Positions 15,654-22,693 of a DNA stretch of 37,191 bases are shown here, in pieces. The DNA comes from Herpetosiphonaceae bacterium (lineage in GTDB: Bacteria; Chloroflexota; Chloroflexia; Chloroflexales; Kallotenuaceae). The translations under genes and the position numbers were made by a program. Position 1 is the stretch's first letter, and each line of letters starts with the position of its first letter. The stretch lies in contig DASUTC010000359.1 of assembly GCA_036374795.1 (NCBI GenBank), positions 1 through 37,191 on the forward strand, written 5' to 3'. The notes under the pieces are model-generated. The model was not told the DNA's origin. It saw only the letters and a list, made by a program, of their open reading frames with translations, and did not search any database.

Positions 15654-17235
15654 GGCATCCGCGCCAACCGAGCCGACCACGCCCGCCGCGCAGATCGGGA
15701 GAGGCATTGCGATCGCCGCCGCGCTGATCGCGATCGGCAACATCGCGAGCCGCCTCCTGGGCCAGGCCCGCGAGACGATCATCGCCCGACTCTTTGGCGT
15801 GAGCGTCGAGAGCAGCGCCTACGCCATCGCCTCCGCCGTGCCCACCACGCTCTACGACCTGATCGTCGGCGGGCTGGTCAGCGCCGCGCTGGTGCCGGTC
15901 TTCTCCGAGCTAGCCGAGCGCGACGAGGCCGAGCTTGGCCGCGTGGCCGGCACGATCTTCACGCTGGCGACCCTGATCATGGCGACCGCCGCCGGACTGA
16001 CCTGGCTGGCAGCGCCCTGGCTGGGCACGCTGCTCACGCTCAGCACCAACTCGCCCATGCTGCGCAGCGAGACGATCGACCTGATCCCGTGGATGCTGCC
16101 CGCGACGATCTTCATGGCCCTGGCCGGGCTGATCACCGGCCTGCTGCAAGCCCGGCGGCGCTTTCTGCTTCCGGCGTTCAGCACCGCCACCTTCAACGTC
16201 GGCATCATCGTCGGCGGCCTGCTCTTCAGCGCGGGCTACGGCGTGCGCAGCCTGGCGATCGGTATGGGCATCGGCGCGCTGGGCCAGGTATTGCTGCAAG
16301 CGCCCGGATTGCGAGGCGTGCCGCTGCGCCTGGCCCTCGATCTCCGGCATCCCGATGTACGGCGCATCGGCAGGCTCTACGTGCCCGTGCTGATCGGCCT
16401 GAGCTTCAGCCTGATCGGCATCGTGATCGACCGATCGCTGGCGTCGGGCGTGAGCGAGGGCGCGGCGGCGCAGATGCGCTTCGCGACCACGCTGATCCAG
16501 CTTGCGCTGGGCATTGTCGCTACGGCGATCTCGCTGGCAGCGCTGCCGACGCTCTCACGCCAGGGCGCTGACCCGTCTGATCTGACCGAGTACCGGCGCA
16601 CGCTGGCGCTCTCGATCAAGTCGCTGCTGCTGCTGCTGCTGCCGGTGACGGCTCTGATGGCCGCGCTGGCCTATCCGATCACCGCGCTGCTCTTCGAGGG
16701 CGGCGAGACGACGGCTGCTGGCGCTGTCGCGATCGGCACGGCCCTGCTCTTCTATCTGCCCAGCCTGATCGCCGCCGGTATCGACCAGCCGTTGATCTTC
16801 GCCTTCTACGCACGGCGGAACACGCTGCTGCCCAATCTGGTCAACGGCGGCGCGATCGGAGCCTATCTGCTGGTCGCGTTTCTCACGGTGCGCGCGTGGG
16901 GCGTCTACGGGCTGATCCTGGGCAACGTCGTGCAGTGGTGGGTTCATGCGCTGCTGATGCTCTGGTTCGCGCATCACCGGCTGGATGCGCTGCGCGGCCA
17001 GCGGCTCGGCGAGGCCGTGTGGAAGGGCGTGCTCGCCAGCGGCGCTGCGGGAGCAATCTGCGGGGCGCTGTACACGCTCGTGGATGGCCCGGCGCAGGGC
17101 AAAATCATGATCCTGGCGCTGATCGTCGGGCTGGGCAGCCTGGGGCTGGGCCTGTATCTGGGCATGGCCTATCTGCTGCGGCTGGAAGCGCTCTATGCCT
17201 TCGGCGCGGCGATCGGTCGTCGCATGCGGCGGTAG
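15646..17235 (+). CDS. murJ: Lipid II flippase MurJ (MviN family)
   Basis: MurJ flips lipid-linked peptidoglycan precursors across the membrane. The 529-residue protein has about fourteen hydrophobic segments and the MviN signatures: an N-terminal SRLLGQARETIIARLFG, AYAIASAVPTTLYDLIVGGLVSAALVPVF, then LLQARRRFLLPAF. The internal LASGVSEGAAAQMRFA and the late YARRNTLLPNLVNGGA are also typical. The start overlaps the PIG-L gene by 8 nt. Basic residues on the cytoplasmic loops follow the positive-inside rule. With the upstream sugar genes this forms an envelope-biosynthesis cluster. Other MOP-superfamily polysaccharide flippases are the main alternative, but the motifs favour MurJ. Confidence 0.9.
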   Translation: MSKASAPTEPTTPAAQIGRGIAIAAALIAIGNIASRLLGQARETIIARLFGVSVESSAYAIASAVPTTLYDLIVGGLVSAALVPVFSELAERDEAELGRVAGTIFTLATLIMATAAGLTWLAAPWLGTLLTLSTNSPMLRSETIDLIPWMLPATIFMALAGLITGLLQARRRFLLPAFSTATFNVGIIVGGLLFSAGYGVRSLAIGMGIGALGQVLLQAPGLRGVPLRLALDLRHPDVRRIGRLYVPVLIGLSFSLIGIVIDRSLASGVSEGAAAQMRFATTLIQLALGIVATAISLAALPTLSRQGADPSDLTEYRRTLALSIKSLLLLLLPVTALMAALAYPITALLFEGGETTAAGAVAIGTALLFYLPSLIAAGIDQPLIFAFYARRNTLLPNLVNGGAIGAYLLVAFLTVRAWGVYGLILGNVVQWWVHALLMLWFAHHRLDALRGQRLGEAVWKGVLASGAAGAICGALYTLVDGPAQGKIMILALIVGLGSLGLGLYLGMAYLLRLEALYAFGAAIGRRMRR

Positions 17236-17272
17236 CCCGATCGGTACGACACGAAATAGTCTAAAATAGGTA

Positions 17273-17301
17273 TTGACGAATCGTTTAAATTTTGGTACGG
17301 T
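17273..17301 (+). promoter_or_regulatory. Predicted sigma70-type promoter with extended -10
   Basis: TTGACG, a 17-nt spacer and TACGGT, with TGn before the -10. It lies 38 nt after the murJ stop and ahead of a 34-codon ORF. Confidence 0.5.
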
Positions 17302-17350
17302 TTACCTATATCTATTTCCAGCCCTCCATCCTCAGCTAGTGGAGAAGATT

Positions 17351-17455
17351 ATGTTGACTTTACTCGCATTCCTCGCTGCAATTGTCCTCGCCCACGCCGC
17401 ACGTCCTCAGGCCGTCCCAGCGCCTATTCGGGTTCGCGCTCGCGACCGCCGCTAG
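17351..17455 (+). CDS. Possible 34-residue small membrane peptide
   Basis: A short ORF begins with an ATG preceded by GGAGAAG at suitable spacing and encodes MLTLLAFLAAIVLAHAARPQ, then a basic tail with several Arg. One membrane-spanning helix (about 2-17) is plausible. The promoter at 17273-17301 and the stem-loop at 17492-17522 frame it as a complete transcription unit. No family is recognised. It may be a leader or a chance ORF in front of a small RNA. Confidence 0.35.
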   Translation: MLTLLAFLAAIVLAHAARPQAVPAPIRVRARDRR

Positions 17456-17491
17456 GAATTTCCACCCCGCATTTCCAGACAACAAACGACG

Positions 17492-17522
17492 GCGCGTGCA
17501 AGCATCAAGGCACTGCACGCGC
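17492..17522 (+). terminator. Stem-loop downstream of the small ORF
   Basis: GCGCGTGCA (17492-17500) and TGCACGCGC (17514-17522) pair perfectly around a 13-nt loop. No T-run follows. Stem core and loop length match the stem-loop at 6382-6418. The remainder of the 17,456-17,631 gap shows nothing else. Confidence 0.4.
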
Positions 17523-17631
17523 TGTTCGAGTCTTAAGCTTCGGAAACCTGCGCCGAGATGAAATACGTTCGTCCGGCCCAGGAAGAAGGATTCGATGGGG
17601 AACTATCCCAACCTTCCCGCCTGATGGCGTG

Positions 17632-18168
17632 CTAGCGCGCGACGATCAGGCTCAGCAGCCGATCGCGCATTTTGCGCAGGTCCTCGTCGAGGCCACGCGG
17701 ATTAATCTCCAGATCGGCTCGAATCCGCCCAAGCTCAAGACGCTCCGTGCTGATCTGTGGCTTGAGATTCTCCGAGGCCAGCCTGAACGCATCGTCCAGC
17801 GATGCCTGCGCCGCGACCAACTCCCGATCGGCGCGGGCCATATCGTTGATCGCCAGCGCCTCCATCGCCAGCGTCACCTGCCGCTCCGCCTTCAGCACAA
17901 ACGTGATGCCCAAATGCTGCACGGACTGTTGTTGCAGTTGGCGCAGCAAGCGCTGCTCCTCGTCGTCCGGCAGCACCGACGGCTCGATCTCCGGCTCCGG
18001 CGTTTCGATGACCACCACCACCGGCTGATCGGATACGGTCGTCGGCGTCGGTGTCTCTGGCGCGCGCAGCAGGGCTACCCCACGGTCGAGCGCCAGCGTC
18101 AGCACCGAGGCCAGCAGCGCCGACGCCGCCACCATCACCCAGACCGGCGTGCGCCGCAATCTCGGCAT
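17632..18168 (-). CDS. Membrane-anchored protein with a helical extracytoplasmic region, unknown function
   Basis: No named family is recognised. The 178-residue protein has a basic start (MPRLRRTP), one membrane helix (about 10-31), then a Pro/Thr/Val-rich linker (about 37-65) and a long charged helical region rich in Gln, Glu, Leu and Arg (from about 68 to the end). It therefore looks like a single-pass protein with a soluble coiled-coil-like tail. The ATG at 18168 (or GTG at 18171) lies only a few bases after the stop of the ANTAR response regulator, on the same strand. The two are probably co-transcribed from the strong promoter at 18805-18833. A role as a membrane partner is inference from position only. 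Confidence 0.7.
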   Translation of the reverse strand: MPRLRRTPVWVMVAASALLASVLTLALDRGVALLRAPETPTPTTVSDQPVVVVIETPEPEIEPSVLPDDEEQRLLRQLQQQSVQHLGITFVLKAERQVTLAMEALAINDMARADRELVAAQASLDDAFRLASENLKPQISTERLELGRIRADLEINPRGLDEDLRKMRDRLLSLIVAR

Positions 18169-18173
18169 CACGG

Positions 18174-18755
18174 CTAGTGCTCGATCTGAGCCGCCAACAA
18201 TAGCGCCTGGGCAATCTCCTTCATCGGCTTGCGCGTGTTCATCGAAAGCTGCTGGATCTTGCGGAAGGCTTCCGCCTCGCTCAAGCCCTGCTGCTCCATC
18301 AGCAAGCCCTTGGCGCGCTCGACCACTTTGCGCGTCTCGATCGACTCTTTGAGATCGCCGATCTGCTTATCCATGGCCTTTAGCTCGGCAAATCGCGCCA
18401 TCGCGACCTCGATCGCGGGGAGCAGATCGGCCTCGCGGAATGGCTTGACCAGATACGCGACCACCCCGGACTCCTTGGCCCGATCGACCAGCGCGCGGTC
18501 GCTGTAGGCCGTCAGCAGCAGCACCGGCGCGATGCGCTCCTGCGTCAGCACTTCGGCGGCCTGGATGCCGTCCAGCTTGGGCATTTTGATGTCCATGATC
18601 ACCAGATCGGGCCGAAGCTCACGGGCCAGATTGATCGCGCTGACCCCATCGCCCGCCTCGCCGACGACCAGGTAGCCCAGACCGACCAACGTTTCCTTCA
18701 GGTTCATGCGAATCAGGGATTCATCGTCGGCGATGACCAGTCGAGTCTGCGACAT
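18174..18755 (-). CDS. Response regulator with ANTAR RNA-binding output domain
   Basis: The 193-residue protein has a CheY-like receiver (1-120) with acidic pocket DDE (10-12), phospho-acceptor Asp55 in LVIMDIKMPK, a Thr/Ser near LLTAYS and Lys in YLVKPF. It ends in an ANTAR domain (about 133-190, ETRKVVERAKGLLMEQQGLS with a C-terminal KPMKEIAQALL). ANTAR proteins bind paired-hexaloop RNA structures and prevent transcription termination. The start is the ATG at 18755, which has GGAGGA upstream; a longer frame from 18833 would run through the promoter. No histidine kinase is adjacent, so this regulator is orphan in the window. RNA targets were not identified. Confidence 0.92.
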   Translation of the reverse strand: MSQTRLVIADDESLIRMNLKETLVGLGYLVVGEAGDGVSAINLARELRPDLVIMDIKMPKLDGIQAAEVLTQERIAPVLLLTAYSDRALVDRAKESGVVAYLVKPFREADLLPAIEVAMARFAELKAMDKQIGDLKESIETRKVVERAKGLLMEQQGLSEAEAFRKIQQLSMNTRKPMKEIAQALLLAAQIEH

Positions 18756-18804
18756 AATTGTATCCTCCAAATATGACGGAGCATGATGGCAAGTGTTGGC
18801 AGGG

Positions 18805-18833
18805 AGTATACGTCGCAGAATCACCCCTGTCAA
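18805..18833 (-). promoter_or_regulatory. Strong sigma70-type promoter for the ANTAR regulator
   Basis: On the minus strand: TTGACA, a 17-nt spacer, TATACT. The -35 is a perfect consensus match and the -10 has one mismatch. It sits about 50 nt upstream of the ATG at 18755. Confidence 0.75.
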
Positions 18834-18840
18834 AGGATTT

Positions 18841-18854
18841 TGTAACCGATTACA
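18841..18854. promoter_or_regulatory. Operator-like palindrome upstream of the ANTAR promoter
   Basis: TGTAACCGATTACA has perfect TGTAA/TTACA arms around CCGA. It is 7 bp upstream of the -35 box. The TGTAA-N4-TTACA pattern resembles LacI/GalR-family operators. The position fits an activator site or an upstream repressor site. No matching regulator gene lies in the window. Confidence 0.45.
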
Positions 18855-18909
18855 TAAATTCGTGTAGTCTGCACAAGTCGCCGCGCTGCGCTTTGTACCG
18901 ATGGCACAA

Positions 18910-19761
18910 TCATCGGCGGAACACCTCCGGCAGCCAGAAGTTCCCGTAGCCCAGCAGGTTGAGCGTCGTGATGCTCACAAAGATCAGCGCGGCAGCGGCA
19001 ATCACCGCATAATCCCACCAGCGATAGCGCAGCGGCTCGGTCCAGGTGCGCGGCCCCGTGCCGAAGGCGCGCAGATCCATCGCATCGACAATCTCGTCGG
19101 CACCCACGATCGCATTGATCGTCACCGGCACCACCAGCGGAGCCATGTTGCGGATCTGCCGCAGCAGGCCGCCCTTGCGCTCCAGCTCATAGCCGCGCGC
19201 CTTCTGCGCGTCCAGCGTCGTGCTAAAATCGCGCGCCAGCGTCGGCACGAACCGAAAGGCAAGGTCCGTGGCAAAGGCGAATTTGTCGGGCACGCCCAGC
19301 CGCCGCACCGCGACGCCGAAATGCCCCGGATTGGTGGTGTAGATCACCAGGATCGAGAGCGTCGCCAGCGTAAAGATCCGCAGCAGTTGCGCCACGGCAA
19401 AGACGCTGCGCTCGATGCTGAGCGACGGATAGAAGGTGTAGCCGAGCAGCGTCAGCCCTTGCGGCCAGATCGGACGCTCGACGGCATAGACGCCCGCGCC
19501 CTGCCAGCCGGTCAGCGCCGTAAACAGCGTCAGGATCAGCACCACGATGCTCATCACGATCCAGAAGCGCCGCGTTTCGCGCCACGTCAGGCGGGAAAGC
19601 CACAGCAGCGCCAGCGTGCCGACAAAGAAGATCAGGATGATCCGCAGATCCCAGATCTGGATCAGCGCGAACGTCAGGCCGATAAAGCCAAGGATGCGCG
19701 TGCGCGGATCGAGCCGCTCGATCGCGCTGCCGCGCTTGCGGTAGCCCCAGGTGACAATCAT
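18910..19761 (-). CDS. ecfT: ECF transporter transmembrane component EcfT
   Basis: EcfT couples the ATPases to the substrate-binding S component in energy-coupling-factor vitamin or metal importers. The 283-residue protein has about five to six hydrophobic segments. The cytoplasmic coupling-helix motifs are visible as DAQKARGYELE and DAMDLRAFGTG; the second is an LRA variant of the usual ARG. FVPTLARDF and PLVVPVTINAI are typical of the family. The ATG at 19761 is chosen over an in-frame TTG two codons earlier. It is the last gene of an ecfA-ecfS-ecfT series, separated from ecfS by a 191-nt gap holding a hairpin repeat. Confidence 0.9.
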   Translation of the reverse strand: MIVTWGYRKRGSAIERLDPRTRILGFIGLTFALIQIWDLRIILIFFVGTLALLWLSRLTWRETRRFWIVMSIVVLILTLFTALTGWQGAGVYAVERPIWPQGLTLLGYTFYPSLSIERSVFAVAQLLRIFTLATLSILVIYTTNPGHFGVAVRRLGVPDKFAFATDLAFRFVPTLARDFSTTLDAQKARGYELERKGGLLRQIRNMAPLVVPVTINAIVGADEIVDAMDLRAFGTGPRTWTEPLRYRWWDYAVIAAAALIFVSITTLNLLGYGNFWLPEVFRR

Positions 19762-19771
19762 AGGCAATCAA

Positions 19772-19949
19772 GTTTCGCGTTCAGGCCCTCACCCCGGCGC
19801 GTGCGCGCCACCCCCTGCCCCGCGCTCAGACGGGCTTCCGCCTGAGCGGCGACAGGCGAGGGGGAAGGTGGTGCTTGGTTCTCTCTTCTCCCCTTTGTTC
19901 GCTGTTCTTTGTTCTTGGTTTGTTCGCCTCTTCCTTTGTTCTTTCGGGT
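19772..19949. repeat. Hairpin-forming intergenic repeat between ecfT and ecfS
   Basis: The gap begins GTTTCGCGTTCAGGCCC, a word shared with 2662 and (one change) 27144. It continues into a long imperfect hairpin: CGCTCAG (19823-19829) pairs with CTGAGCG (19842-19848), with outer arms of CCACCCCC and GGGGGAAGGTGG. From about 19,874 it becomes TTTGTTC/TTGTTCTT low-complexity sequence. It interrupts the ECF operon and is non-coding. Confidence 0.6.
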
Positions 19950-19952
19950 AGC

Positions 19953-20867
19953 TCAGACCCGCCCGGTCCGTGCCCGCGCCGAGGTGTACGCGCCGTAGAG
20001 AATCGGCAGCAGGATCGCGATGTTGATCAGGTTGGGACCAGCCGCCGGGACGAACTCGCCCAGGATCGCCACCTGAGGCGTGTAGCCGTTCCACCAGATG
20101 TCGGCAATCGCCGCAAAGCCGATCCCGACGATCACGCCCAGCGCCGACCACAGCAGCGCAATCGCGACGTCGGGCCGATCGCGCAGCACGTAGCGCAGGC
20201 CGATCACCAGCGCCACGCCCAGCAGCGGCACCCACCACATCGCCCCGACCGCGCCGTCTGCAAACTGGTTTTCGACGGTTGGATCGAGCAGCAGCCACGC
20301 GGTTAGAACCAGGCCCACCACGCCGATCGCGATTGTCAGGCCGTTGAAGCTGCGGCGGCTGCGCGGAAACGCGACCGCCAGGCCGGCGACCATGCCCATC
20401 AGCCCGTTGCCGATGTCCCAGATAGGGAATACGCCCCAGCCGGTCAGCGCGTCGCCCAGGATGTTGCCCACAAATCCGGTGAAGAAGCCGACCACCGGAC
20501 CGAAGAGCACGCCAAAGAGCACCGGGATCACTACCGCCGGACGCAGCGCTACCTGGCTGACCGAAGGCATCTGCACCGAGTTGCTCCAGTAGGAAAAGAA
20601 GCCGTACAGCGCCGCGCCGATCGCCATCATCACTACCTCGCGTGTGCCGACCTGCCAGATCGGACGATCGGCGAAGGCGACGTACAGGCCATAGACGATT
20701 CCGGCTCCGATCAGCACGAACCAGATCCAGTTGAAGCCAGCCAGCGGGTCCGCGCCTTGAGCGGTGGCTAGCATATTTCCGATATACACCAATACCACAC
20801 TGACGACGACCAGCACTGCTACCAGTAGCAGTGGGCGGGTGTACCGGTTCGGCGAAGCTGTTCTCAT
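19953..20867 (-). CDS. ECF transporter S (substrate-binding) component, substrate unknown
   Basis: The 304-residue integral membrane protein has eight or so hydrophobic segments. Its core carries the ECF S-component pattern: ALRPAVVIPVLFGVLFGPVVG, then FVGNILGDALTGWGVFPIWDIGNGLMGM. Extra helices at both ends make it longer than minimal S proteins (about 180-200). Substrate cannot be read from sequence; no vitamin-biosynthesis gene or known vitamin riboswitch lies beside it. GGAGGG precedes the ATG. It starts 27 nt after the ATPase stop and is followed by ecfT, so the set looks like a dedicated (group I) ECF importer. Confidence 0.85.
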   Translation of the reverse strand: MRTASPNRYTRPLLLVAVLVVVSVVLVYIGNMLATAQGADPLAGFNWIWFVLIGAGIVYGLYVAFADRPIWQVGTREVVMMAIGAALYGFFSYWSNSVQMPSVSQVALRPAVVIPVLFGVLFGPVVGFFTGFVGNILGDALTGWGVFPIWDIGNGLMGMVAGLAVAFPRSRRSFNGLTIAIGVVGLVLTAWLLLDPTVENQFADGAVGAMWWVPLLGVALVIGLRYVLRDRPDVAIALLWSALGVIVGIGFAAIADIWWNGYTPQVAILGEFVPAAGPNLINIAILLPILYGAYTSARARTGRV

Positions 20868-20894
20868 CGCACCCTCCGTGATTCAAGCAGGAGC

Positions 20895-22577
20895 TTATTG
20901 TTGATCAGGCCCAATACCGACGTTCGACGTTCCTTCGTTCGTTGCAGCGTGATCCTCCTTGAGATAGCGCGCCAATCCTTCAGCCCGTAAGAATCGGCCC
21001 GTGTGTGGCAATAACGTCAGATTCAGCCGCAGCAGCGATGTCGGCTCGACCCGGCAGCGGCGCAGCAATGGCTCGTCGGCCAGCACCCGCTCAGGCGGCC
21101 CGTCGGCGGCGATCCTACCCTCGGCCACCAGCACGATCCGGTTGGCATAGCTCAGCGCCAGATCCAGATCGTGCGTGATGAAGACCAGCGCGTCGAAGCT
21201 TTGCAGCCGGGCGATGGCGTCCATGAACGCCGTGTAGGAGCGATAATCCTGTCCGGCGGTCGGCTCGTCCATCACCAGCACCCGCGACTCCATCGCCGCC
21301 ACCGCCGCGATGCCGACGCGCTTCTGCTGGCCGTAGCTCAGCGCCAGCGGCGGTCGATCGTCCAGGCCCGTCAGCCCGACCATCTCGATCGCGCGCGCGA
21401 CGTTCGCGTCGATCCGCGCCTGATCGAAGCCGAGATTGCGCGGCCCGAACGCCAACTCCTCGCGCACCGTCGGCGCGAAGAGCATATGCCCTGGATGCTG
21501 AAAGACGTATCCGACGCTGTGGGCGATCTGCGCGGTCGTCAGCTCGACGGTCGGCGCTCCCAGCACGCGCACCCGGCCCGCGCGCGGCTTGAGCAGGCCG
21601 ATCATCTGCTTGACCAGCGTGCTCTTGCCCGCGCCGTTGGGACCGAGGATCGCCACGACATCGCCCTTGCGGATCGTCAGGCTCACCTCGTGCAGCACCG
21701 GCACGTCGGGATCGTAGAAGAAGTCGACGTGCTCGAACTCGATCAGCGGCTCGGCGTCCGGTCGCGCGCTCGGCGGTGGCGGCGGCAGATCGATCGCCTG
21801 AGCGTTGCGCCTGGCCCAGTCCACGACCAGCGGCGCGGGCAGCTTGACCTCGCGCGGATCGGCGACGGCCTCGAACTGTGCCAGACCGCCCCAGTAGACC
21901 TGCCGACCGTCGCGCATAAAGAGCACGCGCTCAGGGCGCAGAGCCAGCACATCCTCGATCCGGTGCTCGACCAGCGCCAGGGTATGCCCGTCGTCGGCCA
22001 GCGCGCGCAGCAGCCGCAGCGTCTCGGTGGCAGACAGCGGATCGAGGCTGGCGAGCGGCTCGTCCAGCAGCAGCAGCCGCGATTGCATCGCCAGCACGCC
22101 CGCCAGCGCCACTTTTTGCTTCTCGCCGCCCGACAGCTTGAACGTCTCGCGCTCAAGCAGATGCGCGATGCCCAGCCGGTGCAGCACCTCCTCGACCACC
22201 CTGACGATCCGGTCGCGGGGCCAGCCCAGGTTCTCCGGGCCGAACGCCACCTCATTCTTGACGTACGCGCCGACGATCTGCTTTTCGGGATTTTGCAGCA
22301 CCGTGCCGACGATCTGCGCGATCTGCGCCAGCGACAGCCGCCCCGGATCTTGCCCTTCGATACGCAGGCTACCCTGAAGTTCGCCCTTGTACGAGCGCGG
22401 GATCAGCCCGTTGATGCAGCGCAGCAGCGTGGACTTGCCGCAGCCGCTCGACCCGGCGACCAGCACGATCTCGCCGCGATCGGCATGAAACGATAGATCA
22501 TGAATCGCGAGCTGCTCGGCCTGTCCATAGCGAAACGACAGGCCATCGGCCACCAGTACATTGCCAGGCACTATCAT
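20895..22577 (-). CDS. ecfA: ECF transporter ATPase, two fused ABC domains (EcfA-EcfA')
   Basis: The 560-residue protein contains two complete ABC ATPase domains. Domain 1 has Walker A GSSGCGKSTL, signature LSGGEKQKVALAG and Walker B LLLLDEPLASLDP. Domain 2 has Walker A GPNGAGKSTL, signature LSYGQQKRVGIAA and Walker B VLVMDEPTAGQD. Two separate proteins usually provide these in ECF modules, though fusions are known. The start at 22577 (MIVPGNVLVADGLSFRYG) is preferred: the longer frame from 22670 would cover a terminator-like hairpin and has no conserved content. It is the first gene of the ECF operon and powers import through EcfT and the S component. Confidence 0.9.
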   Translation of the reverse strand: MIVPGNVLVADGLSFRYGQAEQLAIHDLSFHADRGEIVLVAGSSGCGKSTLLRCINGLIPRSYKGELQGSLRIEGQDPGRLSLAQIAQIVGTVLQNPEKQIVGAYVKNEVAFGPENLGWPRDRIVRVVEEVLHRLGIAHLLERETFKLSGGEKQKVALAGVLAMQSRLLLLDEPLASLDPLSATETLRLLRALADDGHTLALVEHRIEDVLALRPERVLFMRDGRQVYWGGLAQFEAVADPREVKLPAPLVVDWARRNAQAIDLPPPPPSARPDAEPLIEFEHVDFFYDPDVPVLHEVSLTIRKGDVVAILGPNGAGKSTLVKQMIGLLKPRAGRVRVLGAPTVELTTAQIAHSVGYVFQHPGHMLFAPTVREELAFGPRNLGFDQARIDANVARAIEMVGLTGLDDRPPLALSYGQQKRVGIAAVAAMESRVLVMDEPTAGQDYRSYTAFMDAIARLQSFDALVFITHDLDLALSYANRIVLVAEGRIAADGPPERVLADEPLLRRCRVEPTSLLRLNLTLLPHTGRFLRAEGLARYLKEDHAATNEGTSNVGIGPDQQ

Positions 22578-22599
22578 CGTGAAGTTCGGTAGCGGGTAG

Positions 22600-22617
22600 T
22601 GTGCCGCAGGCGGCACA
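22600..22617. promoter_or_regulatory. Perfect palindrome upstream of the ECF operon
   Basis: TGTGCCGC-AG-GCGGCACA lies 23 bp upstream of the ecfA start. It could be an operator or a hairpin in the 5' leader. No known riboswitch consensus was seen here. Confidence 0.4.
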
Positions 22618-22637
22618 ACGTCGGATAGGTTCAAAAC

Positions 22638-22666
22638 AGCCGCCCATCGTCCGAGGATGAGCGGCT
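22638..22666 (-). terminator. Terminator after the OmpR-type regulator gene
   Basis: AGCCGC and GCGGCT pair, followed inwards by CATC/GATG with one mismatch between. On the minus strand GTTTTG follows. It lies 28 nt beyond the regulator stop and before the ECF operon. Confidence 0.6.
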
Positions 22667-22693
22667 GCATTGCCAGTTCGGCATAACGGAATG

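Noticed and set aside
17524-17545. GTTCGAGTC resembling a tRNA T-loop
   Set aside because: No matching acceptor, D or anticodon stems lie at the right distances.
18756-18833. Longer start of the ANTAR regulator at 18833
   Set aside because: It would translate through the promoter. The ATG at 18755 has a good Shine-Dalgarno and starts the receiver correctly.
21171-22496. A 441-codon plus-strand open frame opposite the fused ECF ATPase
   Set aside because: No motif or hydrophobic pattern; the minus strand has two complete ABC domains.
22578-22670. N-terminal extension of the fused ECF ATPase from an ATG at 22670
   Set aside because: It would include a terminator-like hairpin and a palindrome, and its residues do not resemble ABC proteins.
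22578-22693. Vitamin (TPP, cobalamin, FMN) riboswitch ahead of the ECF operon
   Set aside because: No consensus segment of these classes was found, only the terminator and palindrome.
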